Source of the DNA: Acidobacteriota bacterium | GTDB lineage: Bacteria > Acidobacteriota > Blastocatellia > Pyrinomonadales > Pyrinomonadaceae | Assembly: GCA_019242475.1 (NCBI GenBank) | Contig: JAFAVK010000009.1 | Span: forward strand, 26,437 to 90,436 | Direction: 5' to 3' | DNA: 64,000 nucleotides | Part shown: positions 42,201 to 51,527 of the stretch, one piece after another | Position numbering within the stretch: the stretch's first letter is position 1 | How the letters are laid out: every line of letters begins with the position of its first letter | Made by a program: the position numbers and the translations under genes | The notes under the pieces: model-generated | The model's database searches: none | What the model saw: only the letters and a program-made list of their open reading frames with translations | Told to the model about the DNA's origin: nothing

Positions 42201-43528
42201 GTGAGCGTGTAGCTGGCGTTGGAGCCGACGGTGAAGGTGCTCGAAGTGGTCTTCGTGATCGAGAGGTCGGCGGCGGCGACGACCGTGTCGGTGTCGGTCG
42301 CGCTGTTGTTCGCCGCGCTCGACTCCGTGACCCAGGTGGCGTCCAGATTCGCGGTGGCGGTGTTGGCGATTGAGCCGCTCGAGACGTTGACCGTCCCCTT
42401 GATGGTGTAGGTGGCCGTGCCCGAAGCGGCGAGCGTCGCGCCGGTGCTGATCGCGTTGCCGCTCCCCGACGCGGCGTCGCAGGTGGAGCCCGCGGAGGCC
42501 GCGCACGTCCAGGTGACGCCCGTCAGCGAGGCGGGCACCGTGTCAAAGAGGTTGGCGGAGACGGTGTACGTGCCGTTGTTGGTGACGACGACGGTGTAAG
42601 TGACGAGCAGGCCCTGATAGACGTTCGTCAGGCCGTCCGACTTCGTCACGGAGATGTCGGGCGCGGGGACGACGATGGTCGAGAGGTCGCCGGTCGCGGT
42701 CGTGCCGCCGCTCAAATTACTGACGAGCGTCGCCGAGAGCGAGGGCAGCGTGACGGCGTACATGCTCGCCGAGGTGGTCGTGGTGGTGATGAGGATGCGG
42801 CTGCCGTCCACGCCCAGTCCGATGGTGCCGGGCGTGGCGCCGCCGGGGAAGGTGACGGTGCCGATGTTGGTGGCCGCGCCGCCCGCCACGGTGGCCGATA
42901 AGAGCTGCCGGTTCTGGTTGATGATGTAGAGCGTGTTGCCCGAGAAGGCCATGTCGCCGCCGTTGCCCGTGCCCGTGATGGTGGCGACGGGCGTGGCGCG
43001 CCCCGTCGCCTGGTTGATGGTGTAGAGCGTGTCGTTGTCGGCGCCGCCGCCGCCCGACATGTAGTAGAGCGTCCCCGCCTGGTTGAAGGCCATGCGGAAG
43101 CCGCTCAGGACGTTGCCGCCCGAGGTCGAGGGGCCGATGTTGCCGAGCAGCACGGGCGCGACCGAGGGCGTGAAGGGGTTGAAGCGGTAGACGGCGCCGT
43201 TCTGCCCCGACGGGTCGTTGATGACGTAGAAGAGCATCCCGTCGGTCGGGCGCTGCGCGAGCGTGGCGGCGTTGCCGCCGGGGTAGCCCGTGTAGACGAG
43301 CGTCTCCGCGCCCGTCGAGGGGTTGATGGCCCAGATGTTGTTGCTGCCGGCGGTGGCGTTGCCGCGGATGCTGTAGATGGAGGTCGTCTGCGCCGCGGCC
43401 GCGGGCGCGAGCGCGAGGAGCACGAGCAGGGCGAAGAGCAGGCGCGCGCCGAAGTGCCCCGCCGCATCGCCGCGCGTGGCGGTCGGCGTGGCAACTCTCT
43501 CCCGGCTTGTGCGCGCGTTGCTTCTCAA
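39227..43528 (-). CDS. Large secreted protein with nine DUF11 (CARDB-like) repeats
   Basis: 1433 residues. The signal peptide (ARLLFALLVLLALAPAAAAQ) is followed by a propeller-like N-terminal region (about 40-285, SIYSIRGNA, WAINPSTGAETLVYTG). Nine DUF11 repeats of about 125 residues run from residue 286. Most central copies share GNFTQGQ, SGTVTVTDTLPAGL, a two-Cys pair (GTGWTC and TVTCTR, probably an intra-repeat disulfide) and SLTNTATVSGG. The protein ends in SVSFTTRIR. I chose the TTG at 43528 (AAGGAAAGGG upstream) because it begins the signal peptide. Likely a cell-surface stalk or adhesin-like protein. Confidence 0.82.
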   Translation of the reverse strand: MRSNARTSRERVATPTATRGDAAGHFGARLLFALLVLLALAPAAAAQTTSIYSIRGNATAGSNNIWAINPSTGAETLVYTGYPGGNAATLAQRPTDGMLFYVINDPSGQNGAVYRFNPFTPSVAPVLLGNIGPSTSGGNVLSGFRMAFNQAGTLYYMSGGGGADNDTLYTINQATGRATPVATITGTGNGGDMAFSGNTLYIINQNRQLLSATVAGGAATNIGTVTFPGGATPGTIGLGVDGSRILITTTTTSASMYAVTLPSLSATLVSNLSGGTTATGDLSTIVVPAPDISVTKSDGLTNVYQGLLVTYTVVVTNNGTYTVSANLFDTVPASLTGVTWTCAASAGSTCDAASGSGNAISTGATLAASGTATYTIKGTVNVSSGSIANTATANLDATWVTESSAANNSATDTDTVVAAADLSITKTTSSTFTVGSNASYTLTVVNGGPQSAAGTITVTDTLPTGLTYVSATGTGWACSNSSGTVTCTRAGPVTSGTTLPAITLTVAVGAAAAPSVTNTASVSSNTTFDQDASDNSSSVTSPVTVPTDLTIAKSHTGNFTQGQSGTYSITVTNSGGVASSGTVTVTDTLPAGLTPGTATGTGWTCNTAGQTVTCTRSDALSGGASYPAISVPVNVASNSALSLTNTATVSGGNDSNAGNNSSSDPTTVNGVADLTVAKTHAGNFIQGQNGTYTITASNAGGAATSGTVTITDTLPAGLSYVSAAGTGWTCSNSSGTVTCTRADALAAGASYPAITLTVSVAPNSALSLTNTATVSGGGQTNTSNDSSSDPTTINGVADVTIAKTHSGNFTQGQNGSYTLTVSNAGGAATSGTVTVSDTLPAGLSYVSATGTGWTCGAAGQTVTCTRADALAAGASYPAITLTAAVASNSALSLTNTATVSGGGQTNTSNDSSSDPTTVNGVSDVTITKSHTGNFAQGQSGATYTLTVSNAGAAATSGTVTVTDTLPASLGYVSATGTGWACGAAGQTVTCTRATALAAGASYPAITLTVNVSTTAPSSVTNTATVSGGGQTNTSNDSSSDPTNIGGVADLTVAKTHTGNFTRGSTGSYSITVSNVGGAATSGTVTVTDTLPTGLSYVVAAGTGWTCGAVGQVVTCTRSNALASGASYPAITLTVSVLQTAAASVTNTAAASGGGQTNTANDSSSDPTNIVSSSDLSLSKSVNNPNPIQGQNVTFTLTLINAGPSDATNVAVTDLLPAGLTFVSSTPSAGTYASGTGVWSVASLGSGASATLQVVALVSGTGTITNTAEVTASDQPDPDSTPNNHVAAEDDQASAAVGAAAPPSVSLTKSVTPSGTQVPGTQLTYTVAFTNTGGSPATAFVLIDPNPATVLKINDYMDFKVGSVTNVLGGLTSVTVAYSNDNGATWTYTPASGAGGAPAGYDRNVTHIRWTFGGSLPQTAPNNSGSVSFTTRIR
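40390..41650 (-). repeat. Tandem near-identical DUF11-coding repeats
   Basis: Consecutive units of about 375 bp encode DUF11 copies with very similar protein and DNA sequence. They are more alike than the flanking copies, which suggests recent duplication or gene conversion. Confidence 0.7.
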
Positions 43529-43611
43529 GGGCGGCCCTTTCCTTCCTTCAACACTCTGTTCGTGAGAGCTTCGGGGTTCGTCGGTCAACGATTCGGCGGC
43601 GTGCCTTCGGG

Positions 43612-46600
43612 CTACTCCTCTTCCTCTTCGTCGTGACCGTCGAGCCCGGCCTTGCTCGTGCCGAAGAGGTCGAAGAGGTTCGAGAGCTTCGAGGAGATGG
43701 TGAAGTAGAAGCCGCGGCGCGCGGGTGTCAGGCCGAGCACGCCCGGCTCCGACGCGCCCGTCCAGTTGTAGCCGCCGCCGAGCCGCAGGTCGGGCATGAC
43801 CCAGAAGCCCACCTCGGAGCCGAACGAGGCGCGCGCGGTCGAAGAGGCGGGCTGCGCGAGCCACCTTCCTTCGCCCGCCACGTCCACGTAGCGGCCGAGG
43901 TGGTAGACGGCGCGGCCCTGCGTCATGTAGGTGAGCGTCGAGACGCGGTTGAGTCCTACCGAGCTGGTGTCGCCGAACTTCAGGGCGAAGCGGCCGTACA
44001 GCTCGACGTTGCGCGACGCCTGGTAGTAGCCGTCCGAGGAGAGCGTGTCGGAGCGGTCGCGCGTCTCGCCCGCGCCGGCGCCGTTCTGCTGCGAGAGGTC
44101 GCGCCGCGTGTAGCTGAAGAGCAGGCCGACCGAATCCTTGTGCAAAGGCCGCCACGCGAGCGCGCCCGTCGCCGCCATCGCCGAGCCCTCGCGGCCGGCG
44201 AAGTTCGTGCGCGAGAGCTGGAAGCGGCCGAGCGAGGTGACGCCGTCGCCGAGCCTTCCGGCCGCGCCTAACGTGAGCACGGAGCCCATGCCGCCGCGGT
44301 CGCGCATCTCGTAGCGGCCCGTCGTCCTAAAGCCCTCGACCGGCTGCCAGGCGAAGCCGAGGTGCGCGGCGTTGAAGCTCTCGCCGTTGCCCGCGAGGTG
44401 GAAGCCGCGCTCGTAGCCGAGGTCGAGCGAGAGCTGCTTGCTGACGGGCAGGCGGTTCTGGAGGCCGACGACGGCGAAGCTGTCCGTGCCGTTGATGCCG
44501 TTCTCGAGCTGGTAGCGCGTGTTCAAATTCCCGACGCGGCCGAGCTTCGTCTCGACGCCGACGGCCGTCTCGTTGCGCGCGGCCGTCGCGGCGAAGCCCG
44601 TCCCCGACACGTCGCCGATGGGCGTGATGGGCGCCGAGGACATGCGCTGCGTCATGAAGAGCTTCGTGTACTGGTTCACCTGGTACGTCGCGGCGAGCGT
44701 CGTCTGGTCGGGGTAGGTCGGGTCGGCCTCGCCGAGGTTCTGCTCGCGCTTGGCGGAGAGGTTGAGCTTGTCGGTCGCCTTGTACTCGGCGCCGACGGTG
44801 ACGAGGTTCGAGTCGGTCTCGCGCCCCGTCGCGTCGTCCTTGAGGTGGCGGAAGTCGTAGGAGACCTGCGCGCGCAGGCGGTCGCCGAACTGCTGCGTCC
44901 ACATGAGCGAGGCGGTCTGGCGGCTGTTGTCCACGTTCTCGGTCTTGTTGCGCTCGTCGGTGAAGGAGAGCTGCGCGCGCGCCGACTTCGTGACGCGCAT
45001 GTCAACCGAAAGGTCTGTGCGCTGCGAGCCGGGCGTGACGGTCTGGCCGAACGGGTTGAGGAAGCCCTCGTCGGCGCGGGCGAAAGAGGCGCGCACGGTC
45101 GTCTCGCGCCACGCGAGCGGCTGCTCCAGCTCGACGCGGTAGGCGTTGCCGTCGTGGCGTTCGTCCGCCGCGACGTTGCCGAAGAAGACGTTGCCGCCGT
45201 TGACGGCGCGTCCGCGCGAGGTGGCTAACTCGGCGCGCAGGCGCCCGCCGTGCGGCAGGCTCTTCTCGGCGTCGAGGCCGCCGAGCACGAACGAGCCGAA
45301 GTCGCCCTGCCGCTGGTCAACCAGGGAGAGCCCGACCTTCAGGCCGATGCCTTCGAAGTTCTTGTAGGCCCGGCCCGTGTAGACGGCCTGCGACATCCCT
45401 TCGGCCGCGTACTCGTAGGTGGCGACGACCTGCACGAGGTTGAACGAGAAGTCGAAGGTCGAGATCGGCCGCAGGAAGAAGACCTCGCCCGTCGCCGCGT
45501 CGAGGTTGTAATCGACCGAGCGGATGAGCGACTCGCGCGAAAGGATCGTCTCGGGGTTGCGGCGGTCGCGCACCTCGATGACGAGCGTCTCGGAGCCGGG
45601 CAAAACCTCGCCGTGCGACAGGCGCGCGAAGCCGAGCGCGCCGCCGGGGAACACGTCGCGCGCGAAGGCCGTGTCGGGGCGCGCGCCCGTCAGGGAGACG
45701 TAGTCACCCTTCGAGTCCTCGAGGTGCAGCTTGACGCCCGTCAGCTTGCGCGCGTAGGAGGCGAGCCCCGAGTTGCGGTTCTCGGTCTCGAAGTCGCCGA
45801 AGAGGAAGTAGGAGCGGCCGCGGTCGAGCCGCAGGTAGAGCTTCGAGTTGGTCTGCGCGTCCTCGAAGCGCGTCGAGGAGTCGCCGAAGAGCGGGTAGGC
45901 GCGGTCGAGCGGGTCGAACTGGAAGAGGCGGTCTCTGCCGCCCGTGCGGTTGATGGGCCGGTTGCTGTCGTAGGCGAGCGTCAGAAGGTTCTTCGCGCCG
46001 AGGAACTGCCCGCGGTAGAAGAAGGCGAGGCGGCTGCGCACGGTCGCGTCCGACTCCGCGCCTTCGAGTTCGGGCGCGGCCGAGCCGAAGGTCATCTCGC
46101 CCAAGCCGACGAGGATGGACGGCCGCACCTCGGGCGTGATGCGTATCCCGCGCTCGGCCTTCACCGCGCCGGTCGTCGCGTGAATCTCGGCGGTGCCGGG
46201 CGCGTTGTCCGCGAAGAGCACGGCGCGCCCCTCGCCGCCGACGAGCGGCACGATCTGCTCGCCCGCGGACTCGACATCTTTCGTCTGAACGTCGGGCTCC
46301 TCCTGATTCAGCGAGCCGACGCGGGTCGCCCCTTCGTTCTGCTTGAGCGCGTCCTCGGCGGCCTTCTCCGCCGCCTTGTTGTTGTGCGTCCCGTCGGCAT
46401 TAACTTCATCGACGCGCACGAGGCGGCCCGCGGAGACCGCGAGCGCGACCGAGCCGTCGGCCGCGGGGTGGCCCCACTGGTCGAAGGCGCGCACGCGCAC
46501 GAGCGTGGAGTCGCGGCCGCCGGCCGAAAGCTCCGCCTTCTCGGGCACGATCTCAAGGCGCTTCGCGGGGCCGCGGCCGTAGGCGGTCAGCTCGACGGTC

Positions 46601-49281
46601 TTGCCCGTCTGACCTTCGGGGCCGACGGCCGTGACGCGGATGCGGTTCGGGCCGGGCTGCACGCCGAGGCCGACGAAGGTGAAGGTGGCGAGGTCGTTCC
46701 TGCGGTCGAGGCGCGTCTCGCCGATCTTCGAGTCGGGGATGCGCTGCCCGCCGACCTCGACCGAGACCTTCCACGCGCCGTTCGTCCGGGCTTCAATCTC
46801 AAGCGCGGCGCCGGTCACGGCCTCGTCGGGCTTCGGCGAGAGCACGCGCACCTCGCCGGGCGCGACCGGCTCCAGGGTCTCCTCGGTCGTCGTCTCGTAG
46901 GTGCCCGCCGCGAGCGGCGCCGCGGCCGGCTTCGCCTCCGCCGAGTTCTTCGATTCGGCCGCGCCGAAGAGCGAGCCGGCGAGCGGCGACTTCGAGTTCG
47001 AGCTGGAAGTAAGACTGTTCTTCGGCGCGGGGTTCGCGGTTGAGACGGAAGCCGCGGAGTCGGGCGCGCGCAGCGCGTAGTTCTGGCGCAGCAGCGCGCC
47101 GCCGCCGAGCGGCGTGCGCAGCAGGCGCGTCCAACTGTGCTCGTCGCGGCGGCCGGTCTCGACCAGCGTATAGCCGGGCGGCAGCGTCACGGGGTCGAGC
47201 GAGAGCACCTGCGCGCCCTCGTTGACCACGGGGAAGTTGTAGAGACCTTCGGAGTCGGTGATGACCGACTGGCCGTTGTTCAGGTAGAGGCGCACGCCGG
47301 GCACGCCGCGCTCGTCCTTGTCGAACTGGCCGTTGAGGTTCGCGTCCGAGTAGACGCGGCCGATGATGACCTGCTGCGAGGAGAAGAGACCGCGGCGGAC
47401 GCGCACACTCGCGCGTGCCCGGGGGGTGGACACACGCTCTCCGGTCGAGAGCGTCCCCGCCGCGGAAGCCGTGTTGAACTGTTCGCCCTCTTGCGCGTTG
47501 GCGCCGACGCGCACGCGGTAGACGAGCGTCACGCGCGCGCCCGCCTCGACGCGGCCGAGCCGGAAGAGGAGGGCGTTGTCGGAGGCCGCCTCGGGCTCGA
47601 CGCTGCGCGCGGCCGCGGGCGGGTTCTCAAGGAGCGCCGTGCCTTCCGCGTAGTGGAACGACGGCGGGAGCTGATCGCGCACCTCCGTGTCGTCGAGCGC
47701 CACGGGCGTCGCGTTGTGCAGCTCGACCCGGTAAGTGACCGTGTCGCCGACCTCGACCGAAGGCCGGTCGGCGCTCTTCGTGATCTCCAGCGAGGAGTTC
47801 TCGAACATCGGCACGTTGAGCGCGTAGGCCGCGAGGCGCGGGATGTCAACCTGCTTCTCGGACAGCTCGAAGCCGCCGGCCTGCGCGACGGGCAGGCCGT
47901 CGAGAGCGCGCACGGCGAGCGTGAAGAGCCCCGCGCCGTCCGGCGCAATCGTCGTCTCGATGAGGCGCGAGCGGTAGCCCTGCGCCGTCACGTTCAGGAA
48001 GTAGCGCGCCGGGGTGGAGGTCGTCCCGAGCTGCGCGTTCGAGAGCACGAAGCTGAAGCGCCCCGCGCCGTCCGAAGCGAACGGGTTCGCGTTGTCGCCG
48101 TTCGGGTCAAGCCCCGCGTTCGCGCCGGAGTTGAGCGGGACGAGCGCGCCGGTCGTCGAGTCGGCGAAGAGCGAGACGCGCGCGCCGGGGACGGGCGTGC
48201 CCGCGCTGCGCCCCTGGTAGACGACGCCGAACGGGCTCGCGACGGCCGTGGCCGAAGTGCTCGAAACGGAGGGCGCGTTGTCGGCCGCGACGACCGCGGT
48301 GTTGACGATGCCGGTGCCGTGCGGGACGGCCTGAGTCACGCGCGCCTGAAGCGCGACCTCAAGCACCGCGCCGACGGCCAACTGCGCGACGCGTATCTCG
48401 ACGCGGCGGCCCACGACCGAGCCCTCGTCCGCGTCGGCGCCGTCGGAGAGCGCGCGGCCCGCCAGCCGGAGCGTGCCGGCGACGTATTCGAGCCCGTCGG
48501 GCAGGTCGTCGCGCAGCACGACGTTGCGCGCCACGGTGTCCCCGCTGTTGCGGAAGTTGATCGTGTAGTTGAGCCCCTGGCCCGGCGAGGTCGTGACGCT
48601 CTCCTGACCCTCGACGAGCTTGACGGGCGGGAGGCTCGGGTCGGAGGGGGACGAGAACTTGGCGCCGGTGCCGTAGGCGTTGACGATGGTGCCCGCGTCC
48701 TGCGCGCCCGCGTTCAGGGCGTCGGCCACCGAGGAGCGCGCGACGAGGCGGATGGTGAACTGCTCGCCCACGCGGCCGGCGCCCACGTCCAAGACGGCGA
48801 GCACCCCGACGCACTGACCGCGCGCGAGCCTGGGGCTCATCGTCGAGTCGAGCGTGACGGGGCGGTCATTCGAGTCGAGCGTGCCCGACCCGTCCACGTC
48901 GAAGTGGAGCGAGACGAGCGCCGCGGGGGCCGAGACTTCGGCGGAAGCGATGGTGTAGAAGTCGGGCGTGTTGCCCGTGTTGCAGACGCGGAAGAGGCGC
49001 GTGACGCGCTCGTTCGGCGCGACGGTGGCCGAGGCTTCAGTCTCGTCGGGGGTGACGTTGACGGCGGCGACGGTCGAGACCGTCACCGTGACGGTCGGCG
49101 AGACGGTCATGAACTCCTGGCCGGTCTCGTCGGCGTAGGTCGCCTCGGCGCGGTTGGAGATAACGACGCCCGCCCCCACGCCCCCGTCCCGCGCGGCCGC
49201 GGCCCGCCCGCCCGCCGCGAGTGCGGCGAGCAGGAGGAGCGCGAAGGCTCGGAGGAGGGTGTGGGGGCGGGCGTTAATCAT
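43612..49281 (-). CDS. Giant multidomain protein: DUF11, SdrD-B-like and outer-membrane beta-barrel
   Basis: 1889 residues. Signal peptide (1-30). An N-terminal module (VVISNRAEATYADETG, TVTVTVSTVAAVNVTPDE) is shared with the next gene product. Then a DUF11 domain (about 210-340), a carboxypeptidase-regulatory-like domain (355-460), a second DUF11 (495-630), an SdrD-B-like Ca-binding domain (637-715, DANLNGQFDKDERGVPG) and Ig-like domains (810-960). From about 1055 to the end are amphipathic strands as in large barrels (RSRLAFFYRGQFLGAKNLLTL, SYFLFGDFET, KLYLRLDRG). The C-terminus is acidic (HDEEEEE). I infer an outer-membrane anchor or translocation platform for the neighbouring DUF11 proteins. 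Confidence 0.8.
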   Translation of the reverse strand: MINARPHTLLRAFALLLLAALAAGGRAAAARDGGVGAGVVISNRAEATYADETGQEFMTVSPTVTVTVSTVAAVNVTPDETEASATVAPNERVTRLFRVCNTGNTPDFYTIASAEVSAPAALVSLHFDVDGSGTLDSNDRPVTLDSTMSPRLARGQCVGVLAVLDVGAGRVGEQFTIRLVARSSVADALNAGAQDAGTIVNAYGTGAKFSSPSDPSLPPVKLVEGQESVTTSPGQGLNYTINFRNSGDTVARNVVLRDDLPDGLEYVAGTLRLAGRALSDGADADEGSVVGRRVEIRVAQLAVGAVLEVALQARVTQAVPHGTGIVNTAVVAADNAPSVSSTSATAVASPFGVVYQGRSAGTPVPGARVSLFADSTTGALVPLNSGANAGLDPNGDNANPFASDGAGRFSFVLSNAQLGTTSTPARYFLNVTAQGYRSRLIETTIAPDGAGLFTLAVRALDGLPVAQAGGFELSEKQVDIPRLAAYALNVPMFENSSLEITKSADRPSVEVGDTVTYRVELHNATPVALDDTEVRDQLPPSFHYAEGTALLENPPAAARSVEPEAASDNALLFRLGRVEAGARVTLVYRVRVGANAQEGEQFNTASAAGTLSTGERVSTPRARASVRVRRGLFSSQQVIIGRVYSDANLNGQFDKDERGVPGVRLYLNNGQSVITDSEGLYNFPVVNEGAQVLSLDPVTLPPGYTLVETGRRDEHSWTRLLRTPLGGGALLRQNYALRAPDSAASVSTANPAPKNSLTSSSNSKSPLAGSLFGAAESKNSAEAKPAAAPLAAGTYETTTEETLEPVAPGEVRVLSPKPDEAVTGAALEIEARTNGAWKVSVEVGGQRIPDSKIGETRLDRRNDLATFTFVGLGVQPGPNRIRVTAVGPEGQTGKTVELTAYGRGPAKRLEIVPEKAELSAGGRDSTLVRVRAFDQWGHPAADGSVALAVSAGRLVRVDEVNADGTHNNKAAEKAAEDALKQNEGATRVGSLNQEEPDVQTKDVESAGEQIVPLVGGEGRAVLFADNAPGTAEIHATTGAVKAERGIRITPEVRPSILVGLGEMTFGSAAPELEGAESDATVRSRLAFFYRGQFLGAKNLLTLAYDSNRPINRTGGRDRLFQFDPLDRAYPLFGDSSTRFEDAQTNSKLYLRLDRGRSYFLFGDFETENRNSGLASYARKLTGVKLHLEDSKGDYVSLTGARPDTAFARDVFPGGALGFARLSHGEVLPGSETLVIEVRDRRNPETILSRESLIRSVDYNLDAATGEVFFLRPISTFDFSFNLVQVVATYEYAAEGMSQAVYTGRAYKNFEGIGLKVGLSLVDQRQGDFGSFVLGGLDAEKSLPHGGRLRAELATSRGRAVNGGNVFFGNVAADERHDGNAYRVELEQPLAWRETTVRASFARADEGFLNPFGQTVTPGSQRTDLSVDMRVTKSARAQLSFTDERNKTENVDNSRQTASLMWTQQFGDRLRAQVSYDFRHLKDDATGRETDSNLVTVGAEYKATDKLNLSAKREQNLGEADPTYPDQTTLAATYQVNQYTKLFMTQRMSSAPITPIGDVSGTGFAATAARNETAVGVETKLGRVGNLNTRYQLENGINGTDSFAVVGLQNRLPVSKQLSLDLGYERGFHLAGNGESFNAAHLGFAWQPVEGFRTTGRYEMRDRGGMGSVLTLGAAGRLGDGVTSLGRFQLSRTNFAGREGSAMAATGALAWRPLHKDSVGLLFSYTRRDLSQQNGAGAGETRDRSDTLSSDGYYQASRNVELYGRFALKFGDTSSVGLNRVSTLTYMTQGRAVYHLGRYVDVAGEGRWLAQPASSTARASFGSEVGFWVMPDLRLGGGYNWTGASEPGVLGLTPARRGFYFTISSKLSNLFDLFGTSKAGLDGHDEEEEE

Positions 49282-49321
49282 CGGAGAAGACCTTAACGCT
49301 GAGGCTGTGATTCGAAGGTCG

Positions 49322-49372
49322 GCGCCGGGGGTCAGAGTCGGGCTCTCAATCCTCTGTCCTCTGCCCCCGGCG
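49322..49372. repeat. Degenerate heptamer hairpin between cluster genes
   Basis: GCCGGGGG-type left arm (49322-49337) pairs with the right arm around 49358-49372, which contains CCTCTGT/CCTCTGC units. Confidence 0.55.
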
Positions 49373-49379
49373 TCCTCCC

Positions 49380-51494
49380 TTAGTTAATCCGGCGGCGGAA
49401 CGTGAACGTCCGCGAGGCGCCGGGGTTGACGGAGCCGGCCGCGTCCTTCAGGAAGGAGGTCGCGGCGGTGACGGCGCCGTTGGTGTTGCCGTCGGTGACC
49501 GCGCCGCCGCCCGAGTCGGCCGGGGCGGGGCTGGTGACCTGGGTCGTCGTCGAGGCCCAGTTGTTGGGTGCCGCCGAGCCGTCCTCGCTGATGACGACGC
49601 TCGACGCCACGAGGTTGACGCAGCCCGCGCCGCCGCCGCCCACCGAGACGTTCGAGTACGTGATCGTGTAGACGAGGTTGGCGCCGGGGACAGGGTCGGT
49701 CGCGGCGCCGACGCCGGTCGTGTTGTCCACCGTGACCGACTTCACGAGCTTCAGGAAGCCCGTGTAGTAGTTGTCGAACGTGTCGTTCGACGAGGCCGGG
49801 GTCACGCCCGAGGTGGCGCGCACCAGCGTGCTGAAGCCGCCCGACTGGAGGACGGCCGTCGTGGCCGGCGCCGTGACGCGCACGATGACGTTGGCCGACG
49901 CGCCGTAGGCCACGGCGAGCGTGGTGCTGCCGCCGCCCGAGAGCGTCGTGAACGACGTGCCGCCGTTGGTGCTGAGCGCGACCGTGAAGCCCGCGGGCAC
50001 CGTCGGCGCGGTGAAGGTGTACGTGTCGTCGGCGTTGCCCGTGTTCTGCACCGTGTTGGTGAAGTCAACGGACGTGATGGCGCCGAGCTGGTCGAGGTGC
50101 GACTTGCCGGCGATGGCCGCGGGCGCCACCGACTTGTTGGTGTAGTCGTCGTTGTTGCTCGTCGGGCCGACCGCCGCCGGGGCGCCCGAAGGCCCGAAGA
50201 GGACGGCGCCGACCTGCGACAGCAGCGTCGGGAGCTGGAAGCCCTGCGTCGCGCTCAGGGCATCGACGCCGAAGCGCGGCTCGTTGAAGTCGGCGTTGCC
50301 GTCGCCCTTGTTGGTGACCGCGTCGCCCGACTGGTCGGTGATCGAGGCGTTGACGTTGTTCTTGCCGAACGCGTCGCCGATCTCGTAGAGCGGCAGGCTC
50401 GCGTTGATGCCGGTGTTGACCGTCACGACCATCTGCATGTTCGCGACGGAAGCACCGGGCGCGAGCGACGCGCCGACGTTGAAGGCGACGCGCGTCACGC
50501 TGCCCGGGGGCGGCGCGACGGTCGTCCAGACGGCGCCCGTCACGGGGTCGGTCGTCAGGGCCGAGGTCGAGTAGAGGACGGTCACGCCCGCGGGCGGCGT
50601 CACCGACGAGAAGGTGGTGCGGCTCGGCACCGGCGCGATGACGAAGACGCCCGTCTGCGAGCCGGCCGGCGCGTTCGTCAGCGTGCGCGGCGCGACGGCG
50701 CGCGCGCCCGTGTTGTCGAGCGACCACGTGTAGGTGACGTTCGAGCCGAGCGCGACGGGGCCCGCCGGCGCCGAGAGGTTCAGGCGGAGCTGCGCGTCGT
50801 TCTCGACCGAGGTCGTGATGCTGCCGACGGCCTCGCTCTCGCTGCCCGTCAGCGTCGTGCCCGAGGGCACCGACGTGCGGACTTCCGCGGCCGAGTTGTT
50901 CGACGCGACGTTGTCGCCCGAGGCGTCGCCGAGCGTGACGCTGATGGGCGCGCCCGCGGCCGCGCCGGCGTTGACGCTCACGCGCACGACGACCGTGAAC
51001 GAGGCGTTGCGCGCGAGATACGGCGAGGCCGGGTAGAGCAGCGGCGAGGCGTTGCCGAGGATGTCGGTGTCGCCGGCACCGAGGCCGTTGCCGGTCACGT
51101 CGATGACGGCCTGCGTGACGGTGATGGGGCCGCTCGTGACGATGGCGGAGCCCAGCGCGGGGAAGCGCACCTGCGTCGGGAAGTTGCCCGAGTTGGTGAC
51201 GGTGAACGTGAAGTCCACGTTCGTCTGGCCGGCGACGACCGTCGGGACGCTGCCGCCGTCGGGCGTGATGGTCAGGCCCGCGACGTTGGCGACCGTGACG
51301 GTCACGGTGTTCGAGGTGACCGAGTAGCTGTTGGTGCCGTCGGAGTAGGTGGCCGCGGCCTGGTTCGAGATCGTCGTGCCGCCCGAGGTGGCCTGGCCCA
51401 GCGCGGGCGCGGCCGTCAGGCAGAGCGCGGCGAGGGCCAGCAGCACACCGGGGAGTGCGCGCAGGCGTGTGGGGGATGTGTGTCTCTTATTCAT
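49380..51494 (-). CDS. Secreted DUF11-like surface protein
   Basis: 704 residues. Signal peptide (LLALAALCLTAAPALGQA). The mature start GTTISNQAAATYSDGTNSYSV and TVTVTVANVAGLTITPDGG match the N-terminal module of the 1889-residue protein downstream. Several Ig-like/DUF11 domains of 110-150 residues follow (NSGNFPTQV, TWSLDNTGARAV, VQNTGNADDTYTF, LKLVKSVTVDN). The chain ends in a strand PGASRTFTFRRRIN. It is probably displayed on the surface. ATG 51494 has a GGAAGGA site. Confidence 0.78.
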   Translation of the reverse strand: MNKRHTSPTRLRALPGVLLALAALCLTAAPALGQATSGGTTISNQAAATYSDGTNSYSVTSNTVTVTVANVAGLTITPDGGSVPTVVAGQTNVDFTFTVTNSGNFPTQVRFPALGSAIVTSGPITVTQAVIDVTGNGLGAGDTDILGNASPLLYPASPYLARNASFTVVVRVSVNAGAAAGAPISVTLGDASGDNVASNNSAAEVRTSVPSGTTLTGSESEAVGSITTSVENDAQLRLNLSAPAGPVALGSNVTYTWSLDNTGARAVAPRTLTNAPAGSQTGVFVIAPVPSRTTFSSVTPPAGVTVLYSTSALTTDPVTGAVWTTVAPPPGSVTRVAFNVGASLAPGASVANMQMVVTVNTGINASLPLYEIGDAFGKNNVNASITDQSGDAVTNKGDGNADFNEPRFGVDALSATQGFQLPTLLSQVGAVLFGPSGAPAAVGPTSNNDDYTNKSVAPAAIAGKSHLDQLGAITSVDFTNTVQNTGNADDTYTFTAPTVPAGFTVALSTNGGTSFTTLSGGGSTTLAVAYGASANVIVRVTAPATTAVLQSGGFSTLVRATSGVTPASSNDTFDNYYTGFLKLVKSVTVDNTTGVGAATDPVPGANLVYTITYSNVSVGGGGAGCVNLVASSVVISEDGSAAPNNWASTTTQVTSPAPADSGGGAVTDGNTNGAVTAATSFLKDAAGSVNPGASRTFTFRRRIN

Positions 51495-51527
51495 CTTCGT
51501 TGGTTCCTTCCGTGGTCGCCTCTCGGG

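Noticed and set aside
45250..49296. Two plus-strand frames of about 600 and 720 codons opposite the 1889-residue gene
   Set aside because: Antisense shadows; the minus-strand frame has signal peptide and clear domains.
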